Shown: piece by piece, positions 8,386-17,075 of the stretch
How the letters are laid out: every line of letters starts with the position of its first letter
Position numbering within the stretch: the stretch's first letter is position 1
Assembly (NCBI RefSeq): GCF_023072615.1
Contig: NZ_JAKNRW010000009.1
Coordinates: forward strand, 1-64,000
Direction of reading: 5' to 3'
From: Pseudomonas violetae
GTDB lineage: Bacteria; Pseudomonadota; Gammaproteobacteria; Pseudomonadales; Pseudomonadaceae
Length of the DNA: 64,000 nt
Made by a program: the position numbers and the translations under genes
The notes under the pieces: generated by a model
Databases searched by the model: none
The model's input: only the letters and a program-made list of their open reading frames with translations
What the model was told of the DNA's origin: nothing

Positions 8386-8744
8386 CAGATTACGCTCACG
8401 AGATGTTCAAAGGTCTGCCTGCCGGCCGGGGTGAAAACTTCGACCAACAGCTTCAACCAGCCATCACCAGCGCGTTCTGCCGTGATGTCGATAGAGGTCG
8501 CCCGACCGTCATCGATCAGGGATTTCAAGGCGTTTTTGGCGTACTGGATGGCAAGGCCGCTAACGCGGGCCTTATCCTTCTCCCGCTTCAACTCATGAAG
8601 ACGCGAGCCGAGTTCAGGCGCGGCCCAATAGCTTCCGAGGGGAGTCATGAGGCGTAGATAGACGGCGTTTGCCAGCGTCGTAATGCGCTGACCCGTCAAA
8701 TCGCCAGTAGTGGGGTTTATGCCTGCGTCCATGCCCGGCAGCAT
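8385..8744 (-). CDS. Mu gp46-like baseplate protein (GPW/gp25 type)
   Basis: A 119-residue protein. The string GSYWAAPELGSRLHELKREK followed by AIQYAKNALKSLIDDGRA is typical of the gp46/W/gp25 family of baseplate wedge proteins. Two starts are possible: ATG 8744 or ATG 8732 (MDAGINPTTGD), the second more like the family; neither has a strong ribosome site. Confidence 0.85.
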   Translation of the reverse strand: MLPGMDAGINPTTGDLTGQRITTLANAVYLRLMTPLGSYWAAPELGSRLHELKREKDKARVSGLAIQYAKNALKSLIDDGRATSIDITAERAGDGWLKLLVEVFTPAGRQTFEHLVSVI

Positions 8745-8789
8745 GAACTTGCGAGCTCGACAAAAGAGTTTCTTGCATATGCACGAAAC

Positions 8790-9353
8790 TCATTGTTGTG
8801 GAGAAGGTACTGGCCCACCCGGATGGCCATGGCCATTGTAGAGTTCGCGGTCCTCTTGCATGGCGCGAGTGTGGTCGGTGATCTCGCCATCCGCCTTGAT
8901 GCTGCCATCCACTTTGACGTCGCCAGTTGTTTCGAGCAGCGGCGTTTCAAAGCGAACCTTCGTCCCGGCTTTAACCAGGAGCGTTTCCGTCACCACCTCG
9001 ACCACCCGACCGCGCTTGAGGTGAACGTGATCGCCCTCGTCGGTATACAAAGCTACCTCACCATCCGCAAGCGTGATCCTGTAGCGACCATCCTCGCTGG
9101 CGACCACTACCGTGTGCTTGCTATTACCACCCACCGGTATAGCGATGTATTCGGCACCAGGCAGAGGCGCTGAGGTGAAGCCGTAGTGCTGGAATAACTC
9201 ACCCGAGACCGTCTCACCGGCAAGGCCTTGCATATCGACCCCTATTAGCTTTCCGTGTTTATTACGGGCAGCCACGGCGCGAAAGGCCTGGCGAAACTGT
9301 TGCCTTTCTCGGCCCGCCTGCTCACGCATCATTCGCGTCATCGACATTGTCAT
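8790..9353 (-). CDS. Baseplate assembly protein V / spike (Mu gp45)
   Basis: A 187-residue membrane-piercing spike protein. Residues 40-100 form the OB-fold region (GLAGETVSGELFQHYGFTSA, PLPGAEYIAIPVGG). A beta-helical stalk follows (VKAGTKVRFETPLLETTGDV, KVDGSIKADGEITDHT), and the tip ends in GHGHPGG, histidines that in this family can bind metal at the needle apex. It overlaps the gp44-like gene by 4 bases. Confidence 0.9.
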   Translation of the reverse strand: MTMSMTRMMREQAGRERQQFRQAFRAVAARNKHGKLIGVDMQGLAGETVSGELFQHYGFTSAPLPGAEYIAIPVGGNSKHTVVVASEDGRYRITLADGEVALYTDEGDHVHLKRGRVVEVVTETLLVKAGTKVRFETPLLETTGDVKVDGSIKADGEITDHTRAMQEDRELYNGHGHPGGPVPSPQQ

Positions 9354-10468
9354 AGCCCCTTAATCAGTTCGATGAACGCGCCGTCCTTGTTGGACTTGCC
9401 CTTATGCTTCTTCACAGGATTGCCGTCCAGCACCCACATCTTATCTTCGCGTAGACGTAGCTCAGTAATGGCGCCTTGGCCACGGGTTAGGCGAAGGGTG
9501 CGCGACATCAAAAAGTAAGTGGCGTCCAGACCATGCGGCTCACTTCGCACCTGAACACGCTGACCAGGTGCCCATACCTGACCGCTGGCAGTGCGATGCC
9601 CTTTCACTACGGCGCGAATCTCAAGCCCTTCCAAACGGCTGTCAGCAAGCAACTTACGGGCACGGGTGGTGGCCATGTCTTGGTTCTCGCTCGAACTGTC
9701 CACGATCACCTTCGGGCGGAAAATCCCACGCTTGGCCAGCGTCTCGTCCTGGATGACCGAACGCAGGTGAGACCGCGTCGTATCGTAGCCGTCATTGTCA
9801 TACTGACCATGCTGCCCCAAGACGGTGATCTGGCTAAACCGGTTAGCGATAGAGCGACGCACTGATAGCCGTTCGACGTTGTTGCCTTGACCGCTCAGGT
9901 TCATCACCAGTGTATGAACCGGCGCACTGGTGTAATCGGGCCCACCGATCACCAACCGACCGTCAGGCTCAAACCATGGCCAGAGCCCATTAGCCTCGGC
10001 GACCTGCAGAAGCGCCTCCCAAGCTGACTGACCCGGCTCAATCTGAATGCGCCGTCGCGTCTTGGCTGACGCCGCCCTTATCTCGACTTTGCTCACGCCC
10101 AGGGGCTTGACCACTTGGCTGACGATATCTGCCAGTGAAGCCTCACGCATCGCCACGAATGGAGAGGAACAGTCCACTAAAGATGCGGCACCGTCACGAC
10201 CGTTAATACGGATGGCGATGCCCTGGCGCGAGATATCATGCTCGAACTCATCGATCTGGCCCGTCAACACTCGATCACCGCCCAGAGTCAGAATGCATGG
10301 CGTACCTTCAACCAGGACGCTTGGCAGTTGAGTTGTCTCGCGGGTGTACAACTCCATCTCAAAGGCATCGGAAGGGGTAAGCAGATCCGACTCCACTGAC
10401 CAGCCGTCCCACGTCGCGTGGGCCAGCCCGCCAATGGTCAAAGTGATGGCTTCACTTGGCGTAGGCAC
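9350..10468 (-). CDS. Mu gp44-like baseplate hub protein (gpD/gp27 type)
   Basis: A 372-residue hub protein. ITLTIGGLAHATWDGWSVES, the stretch VLVEGTPCILTLGGDRVLTG and the later SAWEALLQVAEANGLWPWFE are typical of the late-control D/gp27 family that forms the ring under the tail tube. It lies between the gp43-like gene and the spike gene as in Mu, overlapping the former by 17 bases. Confidence 0.88.
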   Translation of the reverse strand: MPTPSEAITLTIGGLAHATWDGWSVESDLLTPSDAFEMELYTRETTQLPSVLVEGTPCILTLGGDRVLTGQIDEFEHDISRQGIAIRINGRDGAASLVDCSSPFVAMREASLADIVSQVVKPLGVSKVEIRAASAKTRRRIQIEPGQSAWEALLQVAEANGLWPWFEPDGRLVIGGPDYTSAPVHTLVMNLSGQGNNVERLSVRRSIANRFSQITVLGQHGQYDNDGYDTTRSHLRSVIQDETLAKRGIFRPKVIVDSSSENQDMATTRARKLLADSRLEGLEIRAVVKGHRTASGQVWAPGQRVQVRSEPHGLDATYFLMSRTLRLTRGQGAITELRLREDKMWVLDGNPVKKHKGKSNKDGAFIELIKGL

Positions 10469-11780
10469 GCAGCACCTCTCCTGCAGGAATACTGTACGGC
10501 CGTGTCAGTCCTGGATTGAGCCGGAGTAACTCGGCTGCCCGTGAATGATCGGAGTACCAGCGAAACGCCAACAGGCGGAGGCTGCTTGGAGTTTGCACAG
10601 TACGCAGGATCAAGGGCGGGCTCTGCAGGATGACTGAACGAGCCCGAGCCTGAACAAGATGGGCAATATTGCGAAGCGACTCAATGACTGGCAAGGCGTC
10701 CTCGATGCCGTAGAGACGGCGTTGCAGCAGGATTGCTGACTGGATCAACGAGCGCACCAGGTTAACCAGGCTTTCCAGTTCATCCGGGCTCAACGTCGGG
10801 ATTTCGGACTCGGCCTCGATCACCACTGATGCCGCTTGAGCATGTGACAAGGCGAGCTCCGTGATGACCAGGACAACCAATGCCAAACCCGATGCTGCCA
10901 ACGGATCGACGGGCATGGCTTCCGGCAAGCCCTCGTCCGATGGCGTCTGACCTTGGCGTGCCGAAGCCAGCAAGGATGCCCCAGCATTACCGGCTTCGCC
11001 GGTCAGACTCGATGCACCTGGTACAGCTGCAGGAACACCACCACGGGCCAGCAGATCGCTTGAAGTGGTTGGGGTACTGTCCTGGATCGCTCTTCTAATT
11101 TCAGTCGGGGTCTGAGCTAGATTCACCAGCGGGTCGAAGGCTGAAAGCGGATCGCCCTTCGCCATCGAGACGACGCCCGATACGACGCCCATGATCTGTG
11201 AACGCAGCTGCTCAAGGCGCAGGCCGATGCCGGGCAGCCCAAGAGCTCTTTCGAGTAGGCCGGTCCAGCCTCCACCGATCCAGCCCTGCACGTCGGCTAC
11301 CAGGGAGTCCACACTGGCCAACAGATCGAACAAGCCGTCCTGCCACGAATACTCGTCGCCCAACATCAGGCTTGCCTCATCGACAAAGACGAACTGGCGC
11401 TTGAAGAAGGGTTCATCAGGCTTTTGCTCGATGAACTGCAGGGAGACCTCAGCGTAATCCGGCCTGTTGGCCGTGTGCTGAACGCTCCAGTTGTAGGCTA
11501 TGACACTGACGCTGCCATAAATCGGATGGACCAGTTCACCTGGCCCAATGGTGTCCAGCGCTGCAAGCAATGCCTGCAGCGCAATTTCGTAGTTAGTCCC
11601 GAACAACACGACCCGCATGGCAAAGGCTCGGGCACCACGCCCCAAGTCTTCCACCGAATCACCGTCCTGGTAAGGAGTGCCGTGCTGAGCAATTGCTCTT
11701 TGCGCCTGCAGGTTTTCATCAATCACATCTAAAGGAACGCCCCGATAGGAGGCATCCAAAAGCGTCTCTGACCAGCTCAT
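10452..11780 (-). CDS. DNA circularisation protein N-like (Mu gp43)
   Basis: A 442-residue protein. The N-terminal block (LLDASYRGVPLDVIDENLQA, GRGARAFAMRVVLFG, GELVHPIYGSVSV, ADYAEVSL-type ending) is the DNA circularisation N-terminal domain found in Mu protein N. In Mu the protein is a structural tail/baseplate component. The closing LNPGLTRPYSIPAGEVLRAY resembles a small LysM-like segment. Its start overlaps the stop of the tape-measure gene by one base. Confidence 0.88.
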   Translation of the reverse strand: MSWSETLLDASYRGVPLDVIDENLQAQRAIAQHGTPYQDGDSVEDLGRGARAFAMRVVLFGTNYEIALQALLAALDTIGPGELVHPIYGSVSVIAYNWSVQHTANRPDYAEVSLQFIEQKPDEPFFKRQFVFVDEASLMLGDEYSWQDGLFDLLASVDSLVADVQGWIGGGWTGLLERALGLPGIGLRLEQLRSQIMGVVSGVVSMAKGDPLSAFDPLVNLAQTPTEIRRAIQDSTPTTSSDLLARGGVPAAVPGASSLTGEAGNAGASLLASARQGQTPSDEGLPEAMPVDPLAASGLALVVLVITELALSHAQAASVVIEAESEIPTLSPDELESLVNLVRSLIQSAILLQRRLYGIEDALPVIESLRNIAHLVQARARSVILQSPPLILRTVQTPSSLRLLAFRWYSDHSRAAELLRLNPGLTRPYSIPAGEVLRAYAK

Positions 11781-13996
11781 TAACCGCGCCTCAATTGAAT
11801 GCCAACACGTCGCTCCATCTCGGCCTGAAATGCCTCAGAGTCAAACCGCAGGTCGATAATTAGTGGTTTTTCCAGAAGTGTTTTTAGGCGCTGTTCAGCG
11901 GCCTGATTGGCACCGGCCGCACTCATTGGAGCAACGCCCGCGTTAACTAGCTTGGCGGCCATACCCGTGGCCCAGCTATTGGCTCCGGCAACGGAGGAGC
12001 CCGATGAGGTTAGGCCGGTTTGACCTTGCGCCAGGCGTCTGGCGTTTTCCGACAGCCAGTCAGAGGAGGCCTCTGGATTTTTGTTGGCCAGGTCAATCCG
12101 GTTTCGGTAGAACGCCGCCTCATAGGTGCGCTGATCGCCGTTGATCAGCTTGTTACGAGGCACCATCGCCAAGCGAGCCTCGTCAGTTTGCTGACCTGAG
12201 GAACCGCCTATTTGCATGGCGCCAAAGGCCAACACAGCTGGGGCTAGCCATTTACTCTTGTCCGCCTCGGACGCCAAGTCAGAGAGACCGCTATCCTCGT
12301 TATTAGGCCAATTGGTGACGAAAACTGACGTTACCCCTGTGGCTTCTTCCAGGACTTTGCCAACCGCTATGTTCTTGAGGGTTTCAGGGCCACCCATGAA
12401 CTTGTCCAGCAACGCACCAACACCCGCCGTGGCGCCACGTCCGGCGTAGTAAGCACCCGCGCCCAAAGCAAGCCCGCCGCCCAGCATTTGTTCGCCGCTC
12501 AAATTCAAGTCATCGAGCAGGTAGCCCCCGAACTGAGCAAACTCTTTGTTGAGCGGTTGGGCCATACGGTCAATCGCCTCGGCAAAGGTGGTCTTCATGC
12601 GGTTTGCTACAGCCGTGGCGCTCTCGGTGTTTTCCTTTAGATCTCGATTAAGCACTGGCTCTGCAGCGTTTATTTTCGCTGTCTGCTCATTGAAGGTCGC
12701 AAGCCGGTCGCCACCGAGCATGATCCGCATACCTCGAACAGTATCCTGGTCCATGCTCTTGAAGACCGTGCCCATGAACTGCGCCCGCTGTTGGTCCGTC
12801 TTCATGGCGTCATACTTGCGCTTCAAATCGCCCATAACGTCAGTTGGGTTGCGCGAGCTGCCGTCGCCATTGAAGAACTTCACGCCGCTGCTCTTCGTCA
12901 CCTGGTCACGGTATTGTTTCACGCTGAAGACCCGAAGCGTCGAGTCAGCAAGTGTTCCAAGGCGATCCGGCTGCATCTCTACGGTCGATAGCGTCTCCAC
13001 GAATGCAAGCGCCTGAGACAGGCCCATGCCCGCCGCTTGAGCAGATCCACCGATCTTGGGGAACAGGTCGGCCAGGTTCTCTAGCTCAGCGTTACCGAGG
13101 CGACCGGCCACAGTCATCTTCTGCAGCAGATCGAGGGCAGCGCCGGCCTTGTTCAGATCGATATTGAACGCACTGGCACCCGCTACCGTGGCCTTGCCCA
13201 GCACCGCCGAGTCGGCTCCGCTGACGGCCGTGGTTTGCCCAATGGCATCTGCAGTCTTTTTGGCGGCGTCATAGTTCACGCCTGAAGCAATTAGCGTGTT
13301 GAAGCCGCTGTCCACGCCCGCACGATCCAAGCCGTAAGTCTTCGCAATGCGAAAACCTTCCTGACGCCATTCATCACGCTGGACCGAGGTCATCCCAGCA
13401 GTCTGCTGGGTACGGATCAATTGGCGGTCGAGCCTGGCGCTGCCGGTCAACCCGGCCGCAACACCGACACCAACCCCAAGACCCGCCAACCGCCCTTGCA
13501 CCGAAGTGCCAAGCCCTTTAATGCGGTTGAATTCTTCACGGACGCCAGTGGCCAGCGTTTTGAGCAACCGAAGATTGCGACCGCCATTCAGAGCCAGACG
13601 TCGAAAGCTGGTCTCGGTGCGGTCGACACTTTGGCGCAGAGGATCGATGCCCTCGCGAGCAGTACGGACCAGTTCGGCTTTGGTCTCACGGGCAGCCTGG
13701 CGCCCAACCTGGCCAAGTTGCTTCAGGTCTGACGTAGTTTGTTGGACGCCTTGACGAAACACGCCACTGCCTTGGGTGGTGGCTTCACGCATGGCCTGAC
13801 GGATAATTTTGTAACTGGCGGCACCCGCCTGACCCGTTTTGCTTATCGCATTGGTCGCCTTCCCAGACTCATCGGCCAACGCCTTGGCGCCGTCTTTTCC
13901 AGCCTTGCGCAGATCTCGCTCAATGGCTTGAATCTCGCGCCGACTGTTGCCCGACGTGGCTTGAATGCGGAGCGCTACGCGCAGATCTGAACTCAT
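11780..13996 (-). CDS. Tail tape-measure protein (Mu gp42-like)
   Basis: A 738-residue protein, the longest structural gene apart from the large fibre. It has a charged coiled-coil N-terminus (about 1-170), the TP901-type tape-measure core (RLDRQLIRTQQTAGMTSVQR, GVNYDAAKKTADAIGQTTAV, LFPKIGGSAQAAGMGLSQAL) and hydrophobic segments near residues 500-530. It sets tail length and may pass into the host membrane during DNA entry. It follows the tail chaperone genes, as tape measures normally do. Confidence 0.92.
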   Translation of the reverse strand: MSSDLRVALRIQATSGNSRREIQAIERDLRKAGKDGAKALADESGKATNAISKTGQAGAASYKIIRQAMREATTQGSGVFRQGVQQTTSDLKQLGQVGRQAARETKAELVRTAREGIDPLRQSVDRTETSFRRLALNGGRNLRLLKTLATGVREEFNRIKGLGTSVQGRLAGLGVGVGVAAGLTGSARLDRQLIRTQQTAGMTSVQRDEWRQEGFRIAKTYGLDRAGVDSGFNTLIASGVNYDAAKKTADAIGQTTAVSGADSAVLGKATVAGASAFNIDLNKAGAALDLLQKMTVAGRLGNAELENLADLFPKIGGSAQAAGMGLSQALAFVETLSTVEMQPDRLGTLADSTLRVFSVKQYRDQVTKSSGVKFFNGDGSSRNPTDVMGDLKRKYDAMKTDQQRAQFMGTVFKSMDQDTVRGMRIMLGGDRLATFNEQTAKINAAEPVLNRDLKENTESATAVANRMKTTFAEAIDRMAQPLNKEFAQFGGYLLDDLNLSGEQMLGGGLALGAGAYYAGRGATAGVGALLDKFMGGPETLKNIAVGKVLEEATGVTSVFVTNWPNNEDSGLSDLASEADKSKWLAPAVLAFGAMQIGGSSGQQTDEARLAMVPRNKLINGDQRTYEAAFYRNRIDLANKNPEASSDWLSENARRLAQGQTGLTSSGSSVAGANSWATGMAAKLVNAGVAPMSAAGANQAAEQRLKTLLEKPLIIDLRFDSEAFQAEMERRVGIQLRRG

Positions 13997-14030
13997 GGAT
14001 GAAACTCCTGCACGCCATTATATAAAGAAG

Positions 14031-14052
14031 AAAGGCCCGTTTCCGGGCCTTT
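14031..14052 (-). terminator. Intrinsic-terminator-like hairpin inside the late operon
   Basis: A perfect 9-bp inverted repeat, AAAGGCCCG / CGGGCCTTT with a 4-base loop, followed on the minus strand by CTTCTTT. It stands between the tail chaperone block and the tape-measure gene. It could act as a partial terminator that lowers tape-measure mRNA. Confidence 0.55.
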
Positions 14053-14054
14053 GG

Positions 14055-14318
14055 TCACTTCTGCGCAGGCCCAGCCTCAGAGCCGGCACTCCAACACAAT
14101 GTGTTTCGGCCACCTGGTTGGATGTTGATCCAGAACACGCCCGGTTCAGGAGGCACGAATCCGAGACGCTCAGCCGCGATGACCAGGTCTTCCTGGAACG
14201 CATCCATCGGCGCCTTTGCATCGGGTGATGCCAACGCGTTGACGCGATGGGCGCGCATGTTCGCGTCGAGCGCCTCGAAGCTCGCCAGATCAAGGCTGAT
14301 GTATACGATTGGAGTCAT
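14055..14318 (-). CDS. Small phage protein of unknown function
   Basis: An 87-residue protein (MTPIVYISLDLASFEALDAN...). Its ATG overlaps the stop codon of the -1 frameshift extension of the tail chaperone as ATGA, which supports both the start and the reality of that extension. No domain is recognised. It lies between chaperone and tape measure. Confidence 0.6.
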   Translation of the reverse strand: MTPIVYISLDLASFEALDANMRAHRVNALASPDAKAPMDAFQEDLVIAAERLGFVPPEPGVFWINIQPGGRNTLCWSAGSEAGPAQK

Positions 14319-14808
14319 TTGGTTTTGCCCTTGCGCTTGCTGACGTATCGGGTGGTGTCCTTCTTGCGACCCACCAGAAGATCAAGGCGCACCTCGATCT
14401 CTGGACGGGTCATCGACCGGATTTCATCTAAGCGATAGCCGTGTCGGACAAGGGCGTGTTCGATACGTCGCCAGTCGTTGGAACCGCGCTCGGCGGCGCG
14501 AGCTTTTTTTCCAGAACTTCATCGGCCCGGCCTAACAGCGCCAGATCGGTCTCCGTCAGCTCGTCCAGGAGCAACTCCGTTGTCAGCGATGCGGCCGGAA
14601 TATCACCCAAGGCCAATAGCTGACGACGGAAGACATCAACGGTAATCAGCTGAAGCGGACCCTGTGGATTGTCTTGCTGAGCACCAACCAAATCGCCTGC
14701 CATTGGCACACGCAAGGTAAAGCTTTTGTGACGCGAGCCCGCGAAGTACACACCAACTGCCAGCTCACCCGATTCGGTTAATCCATCCCAACGCTTGTCG
14801 ACAGTCAT
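14315..14808 (-). CDS. Tail assembly chaperone, -1 frameshift product (gpG-GT type)
   Basis: Predicted 164-residue fusion: the first 102 residues of the gp41-like protein, then, after slipping back one base on A_AAA_AAG, 62 residues in the overlapping frame (ARAAERGSNDWRRIEH..., ending VSKRKGKTK). The extension lacks its own plausible start and stays open from the slippery site to a stop that overlaps the next ATG. Paired chaperones made this way are a conserved feature of long-tailed phages, where the longer form binds the tape measure. Frameshifting itself is inferred. Confidence 0.72.
14428..14808 (-). CDS. Tail assembly chaperone, zero-frame product (Mu gp41-like)
   Basis: A 126-residue protein (MTVDKRWDGLTESGELAVGV, KSFTLRVPMAGDLVGAQQDN, LTETDLALLGRADEVLEKKL) between the tail tube and tape-measure genes, the position of Mu gp41 and of tail chaperones in general. 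The slippery heptamer falls at codons 100-102, giving the longer frameshift form described separately. The last 24 residues are specific to the short form. Confidence 0.85.
   Translation of the reverse strand: MTVDKRWDGLTESGELAVGVYFAGSRHKSFTLRVPMAGDLVGAQQDNPQGPLQLITVDVFRRQLLALGDIPAASLTTELLLDELTETDLALLGRADEVLEKKLAPPSAVPTTGDVSNTPLSDTAIA
14503..14509 (-). promoter_or_regulatory. Programmed -1 ribosomal frameshift site A_AAA_AAG
   Basis: On the minus strand the zero-frame codons GAA AAA AAG contain the heptamer A_AAA_AAG, the most efficient bacterial -1 slippery sequence. Immediately after it GCTCG and CGAGC can pair across CGCCGC (CGCGC/GCGCG is an alternative stem), a possible stimulatory hairpin. 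Confidence 0.75.
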
Positions 14809-14812
14809 CGCT

Positions 14813-15184
14813 TTATTCCGTGTAGTAGTTGAGTGCGGCCAGAGTCAGGTCGCGGGTCGCTTCACCTTCGAGCTGGTACTTGCTGCCCATTTCAATGAGC
14901 GATACACCCGTCCAGGACTCGCGATCACCGCCACCGTCCACCGGCTCGATGGTGATCTTGGCGTCCAACATCGCCCGCCAGTTCGGCTCACCCGACTTGG
15001 GAATGGCCACGGATACGCGCAGGTCGTAATCCTCAACACCGGAAGCCGTACCCAAGGGCCGCTTCTTACGGTTCATGGTTTTGACGATGGTGCGACCGGT
15101 CTTCAGCGTGTGCTCAAGACTCTTGATCTCGTAGTCTTCACCATTGATGGAAAGGACGATTTGTCCAACATAGATATCTGACAT
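14813..15184 (-). CDS. Tail tube protein (Mu gpM-like)
   Basis: A 123-residue protein with MSDIYVGQIVLSINGEDYEI, KTMNRKKRPLGTASGVEDYD and LDAKITIEPVDGGGDRESWT, matching the Mu-type tail tube family. It lies immediately after the sheath gene, the standard order for contractile tails. Hexamers of it form the inner tube through which DNA passes. Confidence 0.88.
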   Translation of the reverse strand: MSDIYVGQIVLSINGEDYEIKSLEHTLKTGRTIVKTMNRKKRPLGTASGVEDYDLRVSVAIPKSGEPNWRAMLDAKITIEPVDGGGDRESWTGVSLIEMGSKYQLEGEATRDLTLAALNYYTE

Positions 15185-15199
15185 AGGTGCGGCCTCGGA

Positions 15200-16297
15200 T
15201 TACAGGAGCAGGTCGATGCGACCGGCGAACACGTGCAGACCGTTCACCACATCGGCGGGAATGGAAGCGTTCAAGCGGTTCACGTCTTGCAGCGAACGCT
15301 CAACAATCAGGGCGCCCGCATTGGCATCGACCTCTTCGAGGATCTCCAGCTCTTCGCACTTTTTCGCAACGTCGAGCAGTTCGCTACGCACTGCAGCTGG
15401 CGTTCTGCTGGATAGCTTGGATCGCGGGAATCGCAGACGGATACGATCACGGCACGCCTGCCGGAAGTAATACAGAATCCGCATGGTGGTCAGGTCGAGC
15501 AGCGACACATCCGTCGCCCCGGTGGCGTTCTTTGTATAAGTGCTGACCGCTCGGACGATTTGCACCTGGTCACCCGGCCCAACCTCCAAAGGCGTGATGC
15601 CGTTGGCCAGGCAAGTCTCCTGCTCAGTACGGCCTAACCGACTGGCGATTGGCGGCACCTTGATGCCGGTTAAGACCAAGGTGTTCAAAGGTCGGGCCGG
15701 ATCTTCTTCAGAAGCGATCAGCGCCGCGTAGGCAGCAGCGACCTGACGCGAAGTCGACGCAGTACCTGGCAAAAGCGCCAGGGTAATCGGTCCCGAGTTG
15801 AGCGCAGTGGCCATCGCAGTCGCTGCAGAGATGGTCGACGTCAAGGCGCCAACGCCTAGGATCGATTGCTGCTCAACCGAATCGGTGTAGGTGTTGATGT
15901 GAGTTCGCAGGGCCGTCATTGCAGCCTGACTGAACCAGGCAGGCACCAGGATGGTGAATTTGCCCATCGCAGTCGCAGCCAACGCGGCACTGATGTCGGG
16001 CTCTTGACCGTCGGTCACGGTTACACCAACGCACGAAATGGCCAGGTAACGGTAAGTGTCTATCGCCGCAGCTACCATCTCCTGAGCGACGACACCAAAC
16101 TGGGCCAAGGCCTCATCGGCGCTGTAGACCTGACCAGGAACATGAGCAACGGCGGTTGCATCTTCGTCCAAAGGTACGATGAGGCAAATGCTTTGCGCGT
16201 TGGACGGCAGAGTGCGCACGGCCAACTTGGTATTGAACTCCATGTACACACCCGGCTTGCGGATGCTTGCTGGAATAGTGTCAAAGTCGATAGTCAT
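15200..16297 (-). CDS. Tail sheath protein (Mu gpL-like)
   Basis: A 365-residue contractile sheath subunit. The N-terminus (FDTIPASIRKPGVYMEFNTK, NAQSICLIVP) and the C-terminal block (RAVSTYTKNATGATDVSLLD, LTTMRILYYFRQACRDRIRL, RSELLDVAKKCEELEILE) are the conserved sheath signatures. It is shorter than the roughly 490-residue Mu sheath, apparently by loss of an insertion in the variable middle. Its presence marks this phage as a myovirus. Confidence 0.92.
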   Translation of the reverse strand: MTIDFDTIPASIRKPGVYMEFNTKLAVRTLPSNAQSICLIVPLDEDATAVAHVPGQVYSADEALAQFGVVAQEMVAAAIDTYRYLAISCVGVTVTDGQEPDISAALAATAMGKFTILVPAWFSQAAMTALRTHINTYTDSVEQQSILGVGALTSTISAATAMATALNSGPITLALLPGTASTSRQVAAAYAALIASEEDPARPLNTLVLTGIKVPPIASRLGRTEQETCLANGITPLEVGPGDQVQIVRAVSTYTKNATGATDVSLLDLTTMRILYYFRQACRDRIRLRFPRSKLSSRTPAAVRSELLDVAKKCEELEILEEVDANAGALIVERSLQDVNRLNASIPADVVNGLHVFAGRIDLLL

Positions 16298-16509
16298 TGC
16301 TTGACTCCTTTGGCGGTTTGTTTGGCACTGCGACCGGGCGATTTGGTGTCAGCAATTACGCGCAATTCGCCGGCTGCGATACGGCGCTGGTAGTAGGAGG
16401 TGTTGGCTACTTCTACCGCCTCGGCCGGCTCTGGCTGGATGAACCCCGCCTTTTTATTCAAATGATCCGGCTGCATAGGCACCGGATCTGTCGTGGCGAT
16501 TACGCGCAT
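16294..16509 (-). CDS. DUF2635 small phage protein
   Basis: A 71-residue basic protein with PVPMQPDHLNKKAG...QPEPAEAVEVANTSYYQRRI and AAGELRVIA, the DUF2635 pattern found just upstream of sheath genes in Mu-like phages. Its function is unknown. It overlaps both neighbours by a few bases. Confidence 0.82.
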   Translation of the reverse strand: MRVIATTDPVPMQPDHLNKKAGFIQPEPAEAVEVANTSYYQRRIAAGELRVIADTKSPGRSAKQTAKGVKQ

Positions 16510-17075
16510 TACAGATTCCTCAAATCGATGTTGTCTGTTGCAGTTGTCTCGGGGTTATCGCTCGGCACGTGGTACGAAATATCGATGCCTTCGAGGTCTG
16601 GCAGCGGCTCCTCGGGGATCACCCAATCCAGATCGATGGAGAAGCTCTGCCCAAGCACCGAGAGGTGATCGGACTGAAACTTGCCGGTGACCAGGTTGGC
16701 GAACTCAGTAGGCGATGCACGCGCCCCATCAGGCTTGTGCTGCCAGCCAGTCAGCAGGCGCATACAGCTTTCCCAAATCCAGTAGCTGCCCGGATCTGCA
16801 GTGATGGTGCCGCGACGAGTGGCTTTCTCATCTCGGACTGACTTGCTGGAGATGACCAGGCGGAACACCACTGCAGCGCTATAACGGCGTTGGCCTTGGC
16901 GACGGAACACCACCCGAGGCGTAGTGAGCATCACCGATGGCGTGCCCTTGATCAGATCAACCAGCAGATCTGGATCACTCAGCTCGCCGCCATACGTCTT
17001 GATCGTCAGGCGCGGGAGCTGCTTTTTCAGCTCCGCAAGCCTGGCCTCAATGGCGTCTTCCAGATCCCCCAACAT
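16509..17075 (-). CDS. Mu gp37-like protein (DUF1834), tail completion/neck
   Basis: A 188-residue protein starting MLGDLEDAIEARLAELKKQL, with DLLVDLIKGTPSVMLTTPRV and WIWESCMRLLTG, the DUF1834/gp37 family. In Mu-like gene order it stands between gp36 and the sheath and is regarded as a head-tail joining or tail terminator protein. Confidence 0.85.
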   Translation of the reverse strand: MLGDLEDAIEARLAELKKQLPRLTIKTYGGELSDPDLLVDLIKGTPSVMLTTPRVVFRRQGQRRYSAAVVFRLVISSKSVRDEKATRRGTITADPGSYWIWESCMRLLTGWQHKPDGARASPTEFANLVTGKFQSDHLSVLGQSFSIDLDWVIPEEPLPDLEGIDISYHVPSDNPETTATDNIDLRNL

